Source: JAHEEL01 sp963785245
GTDB lineage: Bacteria; Actinomycetota; Acidimicrobiia; Spongiisociales; UBA5794
Direction of reading: 5' to 3'
Assembly: GCA_963785245.1 (NCBI GenBank)
Contig: CAWAUO010000012.1
Location: forward strand, 124,001 to 188,000
DNA: 64,000 nucleotides
Part shown: piece by piece, positions 10,151 through 17,562 of the stretch
Position numbering within the stretch: the first letter of the stretch is position 1
Layout of the letters: each line of letters begins with the position of its first letter
Position numbers and translations under genes: made by a program
Notes under the pieces: generated by a model
Seen by the model: the letters and a program-made list of their open reading frames with translations, nothing else
Told to the model about the DNA's origin: nothing
Database searches by the model: none

Positions 10151-11818
10151 CTACTCGTCCCTGATTCCTTGCGCGGCGCGTCTTGCGGCGAGTCTGCGCT
10201 CTTCTTCGAGGCGGGCGAGGTCGTAGTCGTTGTGGTCGACGAACTTCATCGCATCGGCAATGACGGGGTGTCCGGCTTCGTCGCGGATCAGGCGGTGCAT
10301 CTCTTGCGCGATCTTGCGGTACCGCGGATGTCCGGACGCCTGGCTGCGGAGTTCGAGGAGATGGAACGCCTCGCGGGCGTTCATGTCGATGTAGTAGCGG
10401 ATCCGGTAGGCGAACGGCACGGCGTACTGCGCGGCGACCGGCCCGTGAGCACTCTCGATGTGATCTGCGAGGAGAGCCGTGCGCTCCATGACTTCTTCCC
10501 ACGCCGCGGTCGCTCCGATATCCGCAATCGCGTCCGGCGTGATGTAGCCGTGCTGGGTCGAGAGGCGCTGCCACTCGATCGTAAGCATCCGGTGGCGTTG
10601 GAGATCGCGGAAGGCTCCGTAGTCCGACAACACGTCGAATCGATACGACGTGCGCTCCATTGCGCGGCCTGGTTTGTGCCGGCGATTCTCGCGAGTACCG
10701 ACGGCGGAGCGAATCAGCGCGACCCGTTCCTCGGACGGGAGGGATCGCACGTAGGCGAGCAACTGGTCGTCCGGAAGGTCGGAGACGGCGTAGAGCGCGG
10801 CTGCCGCCACCTTCGTCTCCCCATCGGGATCCCAGTCGACGAGCGACACTTCGGACTGCTCCTCGGCACGGGGAGTGAGGTCGGCTGCTCTCGCTTCGAG
10901 GTCGGCGGACACTGAGGCGAGGTAGTCGCTCCATGCACCGCCGCGGTCGGGAAGGTCGACGCGTGTGAGGAACGAGGGGATCATTGCCCGCAACTCGGTC
11001 AGCATCATGTCGGCGTAGTCCCGGACTTCGAGGAGCGGATGGGCCCTCATCCGAAGCAGGAGCATTTCGTACGCCTGTCCACTCCCGAAGATTCCGACAT
11101 TCGACGTCGTGGCGGCGGGCAACATCCCGCGGAGATCGTCGCAGGCCTTGGCGCGGATGGTCGAACGCCACACGAACGCCGAGTCGGAGTCTTGCTTCGG
11201 GAAGAGACTCTCATAGAACGGAACGGCTTTTCCGATCAGCGCGGAGTACGTGTCGAACACGGCGTCCATCGTTGACCGGAACTCAACTTCGAGTGATGAT
11301 CCGAGCACTTCGCGCGGCACGTGATAGCGATAGCGATCACCGAGACGACGGTCGTAGAAGATGTAGCGGGTGGATTGCTCCAGGTAGGACGCGAGGCGGC
11401 CCCACTCGAGGACCTTCGTGAGCACGTTCGACGCCTGCTCACAAGCAATGTGTGCACCGCCGAGTTGTGCGACGGAGTCATCGCCGAACTGGGTGAAGAC
11501 CTTTTCGTAGAGGCCCTGAGCCCGGCTGAGTCCGACGGGAGATGACCCATCGTCGAGCGATTCGGCGATCGCGCGAACACCGAGATCCGGTTCAGCAACG
11601 AATTCGTCGAGGAACAGTCGCCGGACCGAGAGCGGCGAGCGGCTGTATCGGGCGAACAGCGCCCCTTTGACGACCTCCGGAAGGTTGATGATCCCATAGA
11701 CCGGACCGTCGACGTTGGTGAAGAACCGGCCGAGGAGTCCACGTTCGTCGGCTGTGAACGATTCAACGTGATAGCCGGGAGGGAGCGGACTGGGGGAGGG
11801 GTGTGGTTCGAATGACAT
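10151..11818 (-). CDS. Double-length ThyX-like (FAD-dependent thymidylate synthase family) protein
   Basis: A 555-residue protein with two ThyX-like halves. The N-terminal half has FARYSRSP and YLEQSTRYIFYD, resembling the NEQSARY end of the ThyX motif; the C-terminal half has ERTSYRFDVLSDYGAFRD and RHRMLTIEWQRLS, resembling its RHR start. Canonical ThyX is 220-250 residues and carries RHRx7S in one piece; here the Ser is not in the standard register. It may be a pseudo-dimer that reassembles one active site, or a flavoprotein with another reaction. ATG 11818 is chosen because family similarity starts soon after it; TACGGT lies 12 nt upstream. Superfamily is fairly clear; thymidylate synthesis is not proven. 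Confidence 0.75.
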   Translation of the reverse strand: MSFEPHPSPSPLPPGYHVESFTADERGLLGRFFTNVDGPVYGIINLPEVVKGALFARYSRSPLSVRRLFLDEFVAEPDLGVRAIAESLDDGSSPVGLSRAQGLYEKVFTQFGDDSVAQLGGAHIACEQASNVLTKVLEWGRLASYLEQSTRYIFYDRRLGDRYRYHVPREVLGSSLEVEFRSTMDAVFDTYSALIGKAVPFYESLFPKQDSDSAFVWRSTIRAKACDDLRGMLPAATTSNVGIFGSGQAYEMLLLRMRAHPLLEVRDYADMMLTELRAMIPSFLTRVDLPDRGGAWSDYLASVSADLEARAADLTPRAEEQSEVSLVDWDPDGETKVAAAALYAVSDLPDDQLLAYVRSLPSEERVALIRSAVGTRENRRHKPGRAMERTSYRFDVLSDYGAFRDLQRHRMLTIEWQRLSTQHGYITPDAIADIGATAAWEEVMERTALLADHIESAHGPVAAQYAVPFAYRIRYYIDMNAREAFHLLELRSQASGHPRYRKIAQEMHRLIRDEAGHPVIADAMKFVDHNDYDLARLEEERRLAARRAAQGIRDE

Positions 11819-11874
11819 CGGTGGGATTTGACCGTAGCAGTGCGTCGGGAACCGGGGCAACCGGCGAACGCGGG

Positions 11875-11880
11875 TAGCCT
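11875..11880 (+). promoter_or_regulatory. -10 hexamer before a small membrane protein gene
   Basis: TAGCCT ends 7 nt before the GTG at 11888, with no ribosome site between: leaderless-type start. Confidence 0.4.
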
Positions 11881-11887
11881 TCGTCTC

Positions 11888-12148
11888 GTGCTGATTGCTC
11901 TGCGGATTCTGCTCGGTGTGCTGGTGGTGATCGTCGTGGCAACGGCGGTGGCTCCGCTGCTCGTTATCGCCGATCTTGCAGGGAGCGGTACGGGTTGGGG
12001 CCTCTGCCCCGACGGGATCGACACCTGCTCCACCTCCTACTTCGCCGGACCGGAGTTGCTGGCGATCCTGCTCTTCGTGCTGTTCGCAGCACTCGGTGGC
12101 ATCGCGATCTGCGCTCGGCTGATCCGTCGCATCGAAGCCGGTCAGTGA
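11888..12148 (+). CDS. Small two-TM membrane protein, 86 aa
   Basis: A short membrane protein with two hydrophobic segments (about residues 1-24 and 53-75) flanking a loop that contains two Cys residues (WGLCPDGIDTC), and a basic C-terminus. The start is taken at GTG 11888 because a TAGCCT -10 hexamer lies 7 nt upstream; an in-frame TTG at 11828 would add 20 residues of non-conserved look. Its stop overlaps that of the convergent EamA gene by 7 bp. Family not recognised. Confidence 0.55.
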   Translation: MLIALRILLGVLVVIVVATAVAPLLVIADLAGSGTGWGLCPDGIDTCSTSYFAGPELLAILLFVLFAALGGIAICARLIRRIEAGQ

Positions 12149-13026
12149 GCCTCGCTCAGCCCTTCCGCCGCAACGAGGTCCGCATCCTCCGGCGGTGAGA
12201 ACGCGAGCACGACGTAGATCCCGACCATGATCAACGCTGCCCCAAACCAGCCTCGCGGCGTCAGCCTCTCTGAGAGCACGACGGCTGCGGTGGCCGTGGC
12301 GAAGACCGGTTCCGCGCTGAGGACGATGGCCGTTCGGCTGGGGCCGATGACCCGCTGAGCCGAGACGTGGAGCATGAACGCCCCAGCGCTCACGACCACG
12401 CCGGTACCGATGAGGGCCGGGATGACCGGCGCCGGCGGGAGCGGGAGACCTTCGATAGCAGCGGAGAAGGCCAGTGCGAAGACGGCGACCACGATCAACT
12501 GAACTGCCGTAAACGGGACGACCGCGTGGCGTGGAGCGAGTCGTGCGAGCACCACGATGTGCGCAGCGAAGGCCACCGCGCACACGACCGTCAGCAGGTC
12601 ACCGGTATTCAGGCTGAAGCCCGCAGTGACGGTGAGGAATCCGAGACCGACAACCGACAGTACGGCGCCGGAGATGGTTGAGATTGCCGGGAGCCTCCGC
12701 AGAGCGAGGGCGGCCAGAAGCGGAGTGAACACGACGTAGAGGCCCGTGATCAGCGCTGAGTTCGACGCGCTGGTGGACTCGAGTCCGGCCGTCTGGGTCG
12801 CGAATCCGATGAATAGGAGGCTGCCGGCGGCAAGGCCATCCATCCAGATGCTGCGTCCGTACGGACGGGCGAACAGAAACAGGACTCCGGCCCCGAGGAG
12901 AAAACGCCAGCCCACGAAGGCCAGGGGCGGCAGGGTGACGACCGCCTCCTTGATGACCACGAACGTTGCACCGAAGAGCGCCGCAGCGACCACCAAGCCC
13001 AGGTATGCGCGTGTCCGGGTCGTCAT
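12142..13026 (-). CDS. EamA/DMT-superfamily transporter
   Basis: A 294-residue inner-membrane protein with ten predicted helices made of two EamA repeats, as in drug/metabolite transporters of the RhaT/YdcZ type. Features include GATFVVIKEAV in the first helix region and SRTAIVLSAEPVFA before the second-repeat end. Direction and substrate cannot be predicted. ATG 13026 is chosen because TACCTT lies 7 nt upstream on the minus strand. Divergent from the gene at 13069. Confidence 0.85.
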   Translation of the reverse strand: MTTRTRAYLGLVVAAALFGATFVVIKEAVVTLPPLAFVGWRFLLGAGVLFLFARPYGRSIWMDGLAAGSLLFIGFATQTAGLESTSASNSALITGLYVVFTPLLAALALRRLPAISTISGAVLSVVGLGFLTVTAGFSLNTGDLLTVVCAVAFAAHIVVLARLAPRHAVVPFTAVQLIVVAVFALAFSAAIEGLPLPPAPVIPALIGTGVVVSAGAFMLHVSAQRVIGPSRTAIVLSAEPVFATATAAVVLSERLTPRGWFGAALIMVGIYVVLAFSPPEDADLVAAEGLSEAH

Positions 13027-13033
13027 CAACCAG

Positions 13034-13039
13034 AAGGTA
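13034..13039 (-). promoter_or_regulatory. -10 hexamer of the EamA gene, leaderless type
   Basis: Minus-strand TACCTT ends 7 nt before ATG 13026. It is the mirror image of the TACCTT at 13056-13061 that serves the divergent gene. Confidence 0.5.
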
Positions 13040-13055
13040 TCAGCCGATGACCCGG

Positions 13056-13061
13056 TACCTT
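13056..13061 (+). promoter_or_regulatory. -10 hexamer of the 13069 gene, leaderless type
   Basis: TACCTT ends 7 nt before the GTG start at 13069, without a Shine-Dalgarno. Confidence 0.5.
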
Positions 13062-13068
13062 TCGTCCA

Positions 13069-13509
13069 GTGAGCCCTGATGAACCATTTGAGGACGAGAT
13101 TCTCCCGTTCCGCGACCGCATCCCCGAGTATCTGACGGTCTTCGCCATCGGCTTCGCGATCGCACTCGGGGTTGGTGTGGCGCTCGGTCTCCTGACCGGG
13201 AGTGGGGCATGGACGGGATCGGGCTACACGATGATGGTGTTCGGCGTGGTGTTGCTGCTCGCCGGGGGGGCGACCGGCGGTGGCTACACACACCTCGGCG
13301 CCGGCGCTGTGGGGGCGATGTTCGGAGCGCGACGCGTCGATGAGGAAGCACAAGAGCACCAGGACCGCCGAAGTGGAGAAGTGCAGGATCCCATGGATCG
13401 GCTCCGCAAGGGACTCCGCCCGGAGAAGAACCCGCGGGCGTTCTGGCAGGTGGTCGCAGGGGCGGCGTATATCGCTGCCGGGATCGGAATCGTCACCCTC
13501 GCCGGCTGA
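13069..13509 (+). CDS. Hypothetical membrane protein, 146 aa
   Basis: A 146-residue protein with an acidic N-terminus, two hydrophobic helices in the first half (about residues 23-45 and 53-85, glycine-rich) and a third near the C-terminus (about 126-144). The middle (DEEAQEHQDRRSGEV and on) is charged and probably cytoplasmic. It starts at GTG 13069 with TACCTT 7 nt upstream. The family is not recognised; the pattern suggests a small integral membrane protein of unknown role. Confidence 0.65.
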   Translation: MSPDEPFEDEILPFRDRIPEYLTVFAIGFAIALGVGVALGLLTGSGAWTGSGYTMMVFGVVLLLAGGATGGGYTHLGAGAVGAMFGARRVDEEAQEHQDRRSGEVQDPMDRLRKGLRPEKNPRAFWQVVAGAAYIAAGIGIVTLAG

Positions 13510-13515
13510 GTGGAG

Positions 13516-14082
13516 TCAGACGTTGGCGATGACCGGCTTGCCGTCCTCGATGCCGGCGATCTCGACGAGCGACCAGACATCCCATCCATGCTCTTCGAGC
13601 AGGGCGCGGCCACCGGCGAACTGCTTCTCAATCACGAACGCATACCCGGACACCTCTCCGCCTGACTCTTCGACGATCTGACCGAGTGCCTCGGCAGTAC
13701 GGCCACCCGAGAGGAAATCGTCGACAATCAGCGCCCGTCCGCCAGGTTCGAGCGCCCGACGAGCCACCTCCACGCGGTACTCGGTGCCTTTCGTGGGCGA
13801 GACCACTTCGCGGGCGAACGTGTAGCGGTCGCCAACGCCAAGGTACTTCTTGGCGTACACCACGGGGATCGGCAGGTACCGTGCGGTCGCCATCGCAGGG
13901 GGGATCCCTGAGGCTTCTGCAGTGACGATCAGGTCAAGGGCGAGATCGGCGAAGCGCTCGGCGATCTGCCGCCCGATCTCGTCGATGATGATCGGATCGA
14001 CCCGGTGGTTGAGAAAGTCGTCGACCAGAACGAGGTCACCGGAGACCCGACCCCGCTCCGCAACGATTGCAGGAATGTTCAT
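13516..14082 (-). CDS. xpt: Xanthine phosphoribosyltransferase-like PRTase
   Basis: A 188-residue purine phosphoribosyltransferase that would salvage a 6-oxopurine (most like xanthine) with PRPP to give the nucleotide. The PRPP-binding loop ALIVDDFLSGGRT is intact at about residues 116-128, and VYAKKYLGVGD and TAEASGIPPA fit Xpt and related adenine PRTases. ATG 14082 has TACCCT 6 nt upstream, a leaderless-type start. No purine riboswitch was seen in the short upstream region. PRTase class is firm; xanthine rather than adenine specificity is inferred. Confidence 0.85.
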   Translation of the reverse strand: MNIPAIVAERGRVSGDLVLVDDFLNHRVDPIIIDEIGRQIAERFADLALDLIVTAEASGIPPAMATARYLPIPVVYAKKYLGVGDRYTFAREVVSPTKGTEYRVEVARRALEPGGRALIVDDFLSGGRTAEALGQIVEESGGEVSGYAFVIEKQFAGGRALLEEHGWDVWSLVEIAGIEDGKPVIANV

Positions 14083-14088
14083 GCGGTG

Positions 14089-14094
14089 AGGGTA
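14089..14094 (-). promoter_or_regulatory. -10 hexamer of xpt, leaderless type
   Basis: Minus-strand TACCCT ends 6 nt before ATG 14082. Confidence 0.5.
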
Positions 14095-14188
14095 CACAGA
14101 CTGCAGATGCCGGGAACTGGGCTGAGGTCGCCGGTCGTCGTTCGACAGGCGTCAGTCGCCTGCAAGACGCTGCTCAGGCCTGGACCTG

Positions 14189-14227
14189 TTCCTCCCACTC
14201 AGGTTGAGGAACTGATTGTGGGAGGAA
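14189..14227. terminator. Strong imperfect hairpin downstream of the HNH gene
   Basis: TTCCTCCCAC (14189-14198) pairs with GTGGGAGGAA (14218-14227), and the inner TCAG pairs with CTGA past a TT bulge, making about 14 bp of stem. It lies just past the stop of the minus-strand HNH gene and before the xpt promoter, so it probably ends or stabilises that transcript. There is no T tract. Confidence 0.45.
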
Positions 14228-14236
14228 TCGATTCGT

Positions 14237-15370
14237 CTACGCCGTACTCGATCGGGTTCGGGCGGGGGGTGCGTGGATTCTGGGGTTGAGGAGTCGTCTT
14301 CGTTGGGGTGGCGAGTCGGGGTCGATGCGGTGTCCGTGGCCGTGGATCATCACCTGGTGGTGGAACCAGCACAGCGTCGTCAGGTTCTCCGGATCGGTCC
14401 GGCCATTGTGGGACCACGGAACCATGTGATGCGCCTGCAGGCGGTACCTGCTCACACAGCCCGCAACGGTGCAGGTGCCGCCGTCGCGATGCAGGATGAA
14501 TCGTCGCAGTCGGGGTGGGATCACCCGTGTCCGGCGGCCCAACGCGAGGGGTTGTCCGTCCCGGGTCCGGGAGGTCACTTCAACAACGCCGGTGCACAGG
14601 ATCGCTTCGATCGCGTTCGCTCCGACCCGGGGGCCGGTTTCGAGGGTGACACCAGCCTGACCGTTCGTGGCTGCGGCTTCGGTGGTGTCGACGAACACGG
14701 TGAGGACCGGTGTCGACGCATCAATCGACGCTCCGTCGCTTCCGGTGACGGCGTCGTGGCTGATCGACCACAACGCGTCGGCGTTCCTTGTGGTGCGTGC
14801 CGGTGTGACGTCGGCTCCGTAGGGGAAGGTGTCGCCGCGGGTCTCGAGGGCTGCGACGATGGTGCGACCCGCGAAGCCGGGCACCTGTCCGGTGAGGCGC
14901 CACGAGGATTCGTCGAGGTTCGGTTGGATCGACACGTAGCGTTCCTCGAAGGCTCGGATCTCGTCAAGACGGCTCATACGACGCCGCTTCGCCGCCAAGG
15001 CCCGGACGCCCGCAATGTCATACCCGGCCGCCTCGGCGAGCAGATCCAACGCATCGTCACGACCCGCGAGCCTGCTGATCGCAACGGCCCGGTCGAAGCC
15101 GATCTCGCCGGAGGCGACCGCAGCGTCGACATCGGGGAGGTCTTCGAGGCGCCGCGCGGTGGTGACGAGCATCGCTGCCATCTCGGGTGCGAGGTCCATC
15201 CGGCCGGTAGCCCACTCCTTGAGGGACCGATGCCCGTCACGCGTCGCGACCTGACGCCGATCGAGTTCACGCAACAGCGACATCTGTGAGGCCCGATGTC
15301 GGGCGATCGCGGCCTCGTCGTCAAGCAGCCTCTGCTCGATCGCGTCGGTGGCGAAATCCTGGTGTCCCAT
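14237..15370 (-). CDS. DUF222 / HNH endonuclease domain protein
   Basis: A 377-residue protein of the actinobacterial 13E12-like family. An N-terminal helical DUF222 domain (about residues 20-280) is followed by an HNH nuclease domain: CTVAGCVSRYRLQAHHMVPW, then DPENLTTLCWFHHQ. The zinc-binding Cys residues and catalytic His pair are present. Members multiply within actinobacterial genomes and may be mobile, but no mobility has been shown and no element ends were found here except a hairpin at the 3' side. ATG 15370 is the first good start; it has no obvious ribosome site. Role unknown. Confidence 0.88.
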   Translation of the reverse strand: MGHQDFATDAIEQRLLDDEAAIARHRASQMSLLRELDRRQVATRDGHRSLKEWATGRMDLAPEMAAMLVTTARRLEDLPDVDAAVASGEIGFDRAVAISRLAGRDDALDLLAEAAGYDIAGVRALAAKRRRMSRLDEIRAFEERYVSIQPNLDESSWRLTGQVPGFAGRTIVAALETRGDTFPYGADVTPARTTRNADALWSISHDAVTGSDGASIDASTPVLTVFVDTTEAAATNGQAGVTLETGPRVGANAIEAILCTGVVEVTSRTRDGQPLALGRRTRVIPPRLRRFILHRDGGTCTVAGCVSRYRLQAHHMVPWSHNGRTDPENLTTLCWFHHQVMIHGHGHRIDPDSPPQRRRLLNPRIHAPPARTRSSTA

Positions 15371-15553
15371 ACCCGCAACCGATCCACCGGGTGTGACAGA
15401 AACCGTTGCTCGGCAACCAGAATCCCAAGGATTCCCGGGACTTCCTCGGCCGGCACTCGACACCAGTGAGAGAACACCTGAGGGGGGAGGAATACCGAGG
15501 GACTGGCGACTGGCGACCCAACCCGTGGCGGCTGACGGTGGCGTGGCGGGCGC

Positions 15554-15559
15554 TACCGT
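15554..15559 (+). promoter_or_regulatory. -10 hexamer of nth, leaderless type
   Basis: TACCGT ends 6 nt before ATG 15566. CTGACG at 15532-15537 lies 16 bp further upstream and could be the -35. Confidence 0.5.
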
Positions 15560-15565
15560 CAGCGC

Positions 15566-16219
15566 ATGCCTGAGACGACCACCGAAGAACGCCGGAATGC
15601 CCGGGTCATCCTCAACCGCCTGAAGAAGCAGTACCCCGATATCTCAACGGCGCTCGAGTACGTCGATCCCTGGAATCTCCTCGTTGCGACCGTGTTGTCG
15701 GCGCAGACCACGGACACCAACGTGAACCGTGTCACCCCGGTCCTCTTCGAGAAGTGGCCGACCCCCGAGGACCTGGCGGCCGCCGACCCGGAGGCGGTCG
15801 AGGAAGTCGTGTACTCCACCGGCTACTACCGGCAGAAGACGAAGTCGATCATCGCTCTCGCCGCGGACCTCTCTGAGCGATATGACGGCGAGGTGCCGGA
15901 TGACCTCGACGAACTGATCACGCTCCGGGGCGTTGGCAGGAAGACCGCGAGCGTCGTGCTTGCGGAGGCGTTCGGGATCCCGGCGATCGCCGTCGACACC
16001 CATGTCAAGCGTGTCTCCAACCGTCTCGGACTCACGACGGCGTCCGATCCGGTGAAGATTGAGTTCGACCTGAGATCGCTCTATCCCGAACGGGACTGGG
16101 AAGCGGTCTCGATGCGCTTCATCCAGTTCGGGCGAGACACGTGCGACGCGAAGAAGCCTCGTTGCCTCGGTTGCCCGCTCGCCGATCGTTGCCCGTACCC
16201 GGACAAAACCGGTCCATGA
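15566..16219 (+). CDS. nth: Endonuclease III
   Basis: A bifunctional DNA glycosylase/AP lyase that removes oxidised pyrimidines in base excision repair; 217 residues, normal length. Helix-hairpin-helix LRGVGRKTAS carries the catalytic Lys, and VDTHVKR carries the catalytic Asp. The C-terminal [4Fe-4S] ligands are complete in the C-x6-C-x2-C-x5-C pattern (CDAKKPRCLGCPLADRC). It starts at ATG 15566 behind a leaderless-type promoter. Its stop overlaps the start of the MATE gene as ATGA, so the two are coupled. Confidence 0.96.
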   Translation: MPETTTEERRNARVILNRLKKQYPDISTALEYVDPWNLLVATVLSAQTTDTNVNRVTPVLFEKWPTPEDLAAADPEAVEEVVYSTGYYRQKTKSIIALAADLSERYDGEVPDDLDELITLRGVGRKTASVVLAEAFGIPAIAVDTHVKRVSNRLGLTTASDPVKIEFDLRSLYPERDWEAVSMRFIQFGRDTCDAKKPRCLGCPLADRCPYPDKTGP

Positions 16220-17562
16220 TCGAGGCGTTCCGGCGGAATCCGTACGATCGTGAGATCGTGCGGATTGGTCTGCCGGCGCTCGGGGCGCTCGCCGCAGATC
16301 CCCTTGTCTCGCTGGTCGATACAGCATTCATCGGACGCCTCGGCGCCGAAGCACTCGCATCCGTAGCGATCGCATCCGCCATCTACGCGGCGGTGTTCGC
16401 CGTCTTCAACTTCCTCGAGTACGCCGTCACCCCGTTCGTTGCCCAATCGATTGGTGCCGGAGACCGGGCTGAAGCGGGGCGGTTCACCGTTGCGGCTCTC
16501 GCGATCTCGGTGGTGGGTGGAGTCGTCGCTGCCTTGGCATTGATCGTCTTCGCCGCGCCGCTCCTACGCGCCTTCGGAGCAGGCGCTGACGTTCTCGCCA
16601 GTGCGACGACGTATCTGCGTATTCGCGCTTTCGGGGTGCCAGCGTTGCTGGTCATCCTTGTCGGTCACGGCGCCTTCCGCGGATACCAAGACACGCGGAC
16701 TCCGCTCATTGTGACGCTCGGCCTCAACGGCGTGAACCTCGTCCTCGATCCGATACTCATCTTCGGCTTCGGATGGGGTGTCGCCGGAGCAGCGTGGGCG
16801 ACCGTCGTGGCGCAATGGTTTGGAGCAGCGTGGTTCGCGGTCCTGTTCTTTTGGAGCCGCAGATCGGAGATGGCGATCGGGGTCGGTCGGCTGAGGCGCA
16901 GCGCCGTCGGGTCGCTCGCCGTCGCGGGGCGCGCGATGATCCTCCGCAACGCCGCGCTGCTGACGGCGCTGACGGCTGCGACCATTGTGGCGGCGCGAAT
17001 CGGAACGGCATCTGTGGCCGCCCACCAGGTCGCGATGCAGCTGTGGATCTTCATGGCGCTGGTCATTGATGCGTTCGCCATCGCTGGGCAGGCGATCGTC
17101 GGAAAGGAACTGGGAGCAGGGAGTCGGGCCGTGGCGCGCGCAATCTCGAACCGTCTCCTTGCGCTCGGATTCTCCTTCGGTGTGGTGCTCGCCCTTGGCC
17201 TCGCCGCGATCTCACCGTGGCTTGGATCGTGGTTCACCTCGGACCGGGCGGTCATCGTCGCGTTCGCCTCGATCCTGCCGTTCCTCACCCTGATGCAACC
17301 GATCAACGGACTGGTGTTCGTATGGGATGGGATCGCCATCGGCGCCGGTGCGTTCTCCGTCCTTGCATGGAGCACGCTGCTGGCGTCGTTCGTGGCCGTC
17401 GGTGTGCTGATCGCGGTCATCCCTATGGGCTGGGGGCTGGTCGGGGTTTGGATCGCGATCGTCGTGCTGATGCTCGTGCGGGCTACGACTCTGTGGTGGT
17501 GGTACGGCTACCGCTTCGCCTCGCGCGAACCAGGTCCATCCCCTTCGTCTCTGGGAGCATGA
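16216..17562 (+). CDS. MATE-family efflux transporter (DinF-like)
   Basis: A 448-residue membrane protein with about twelve helices in two MATE halves; family-typical segments are GLPALGALAADPLVSLVDTA and YQDTRTPL. Such proteins export cationic compounds using H+ or Na+ gradients. It begins at ATG 16216, overlapping the nth stop by 4 bp, an arrangement that couples it to a DNA repair gene as dinF is coupled to lexA in other bacteria (analogy only). The final 80 bp overlap the 3' end of the convergent MFS gene. Confidence 0.9.
   Translation: MIEAFRRNPYDREIVRIGLPALGALAADPLVSLVDTAFIGRLGAEALASVAIASAIYAAVFAVFNFLEYAVTPFVAQSIGAGDRAEAGRFTVAALAISVVGGVVAALALIVFAAPLLRAFGAGADVLASATTYLRIRAFGVPALLVILVGHGAFRGYQDTRTPLIVTLGLNGVNLVLDPILIFGFGWGVAGAAWATVVAQWFGAAWFAVLFFWSRRSEMAIGVGRLRRSAVGSLAVAGRAMILRNAALLTALTAATIVAARIGTASVAAHQVAMQLWIFMALVIDAFAIAGQAIVGKELGAGSRAVARAISNRLLALGFSFGVVLALGLAAISPWLGSWFTSDRAVIVAFASILPFLTLMQPINGLVFVWDGIAIGAGAFSVLAWSTLLASFVAVGVLIAVIPMGWGLVGVWIAIVVLMLVRATTLWWWYGYRFASREPGPSPSSLGA

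Noticed and set aside
11819..12583. Upstream continuation of the ThyX-like frame to about 810 residues
   Set aside because: The extra part is antisense to two other genes and lacks any domain; ThyX similarity begins right after ATG 11818.
14216..15289. A 357-codon plus-strand frame opposite the DUF222/HNH gene
   Set aside because: The HNH and DUF222 motifs on the minus strand are unambiguous; the plus frame has none.
14221..15495. Shared GGGAGGAAT on both sides of the HNH gene as possible target-site duplication
   Set aside because: Nine purine-rich bases in a GC-rich genome, one copy inside a hairpin; too weak to define element ends.
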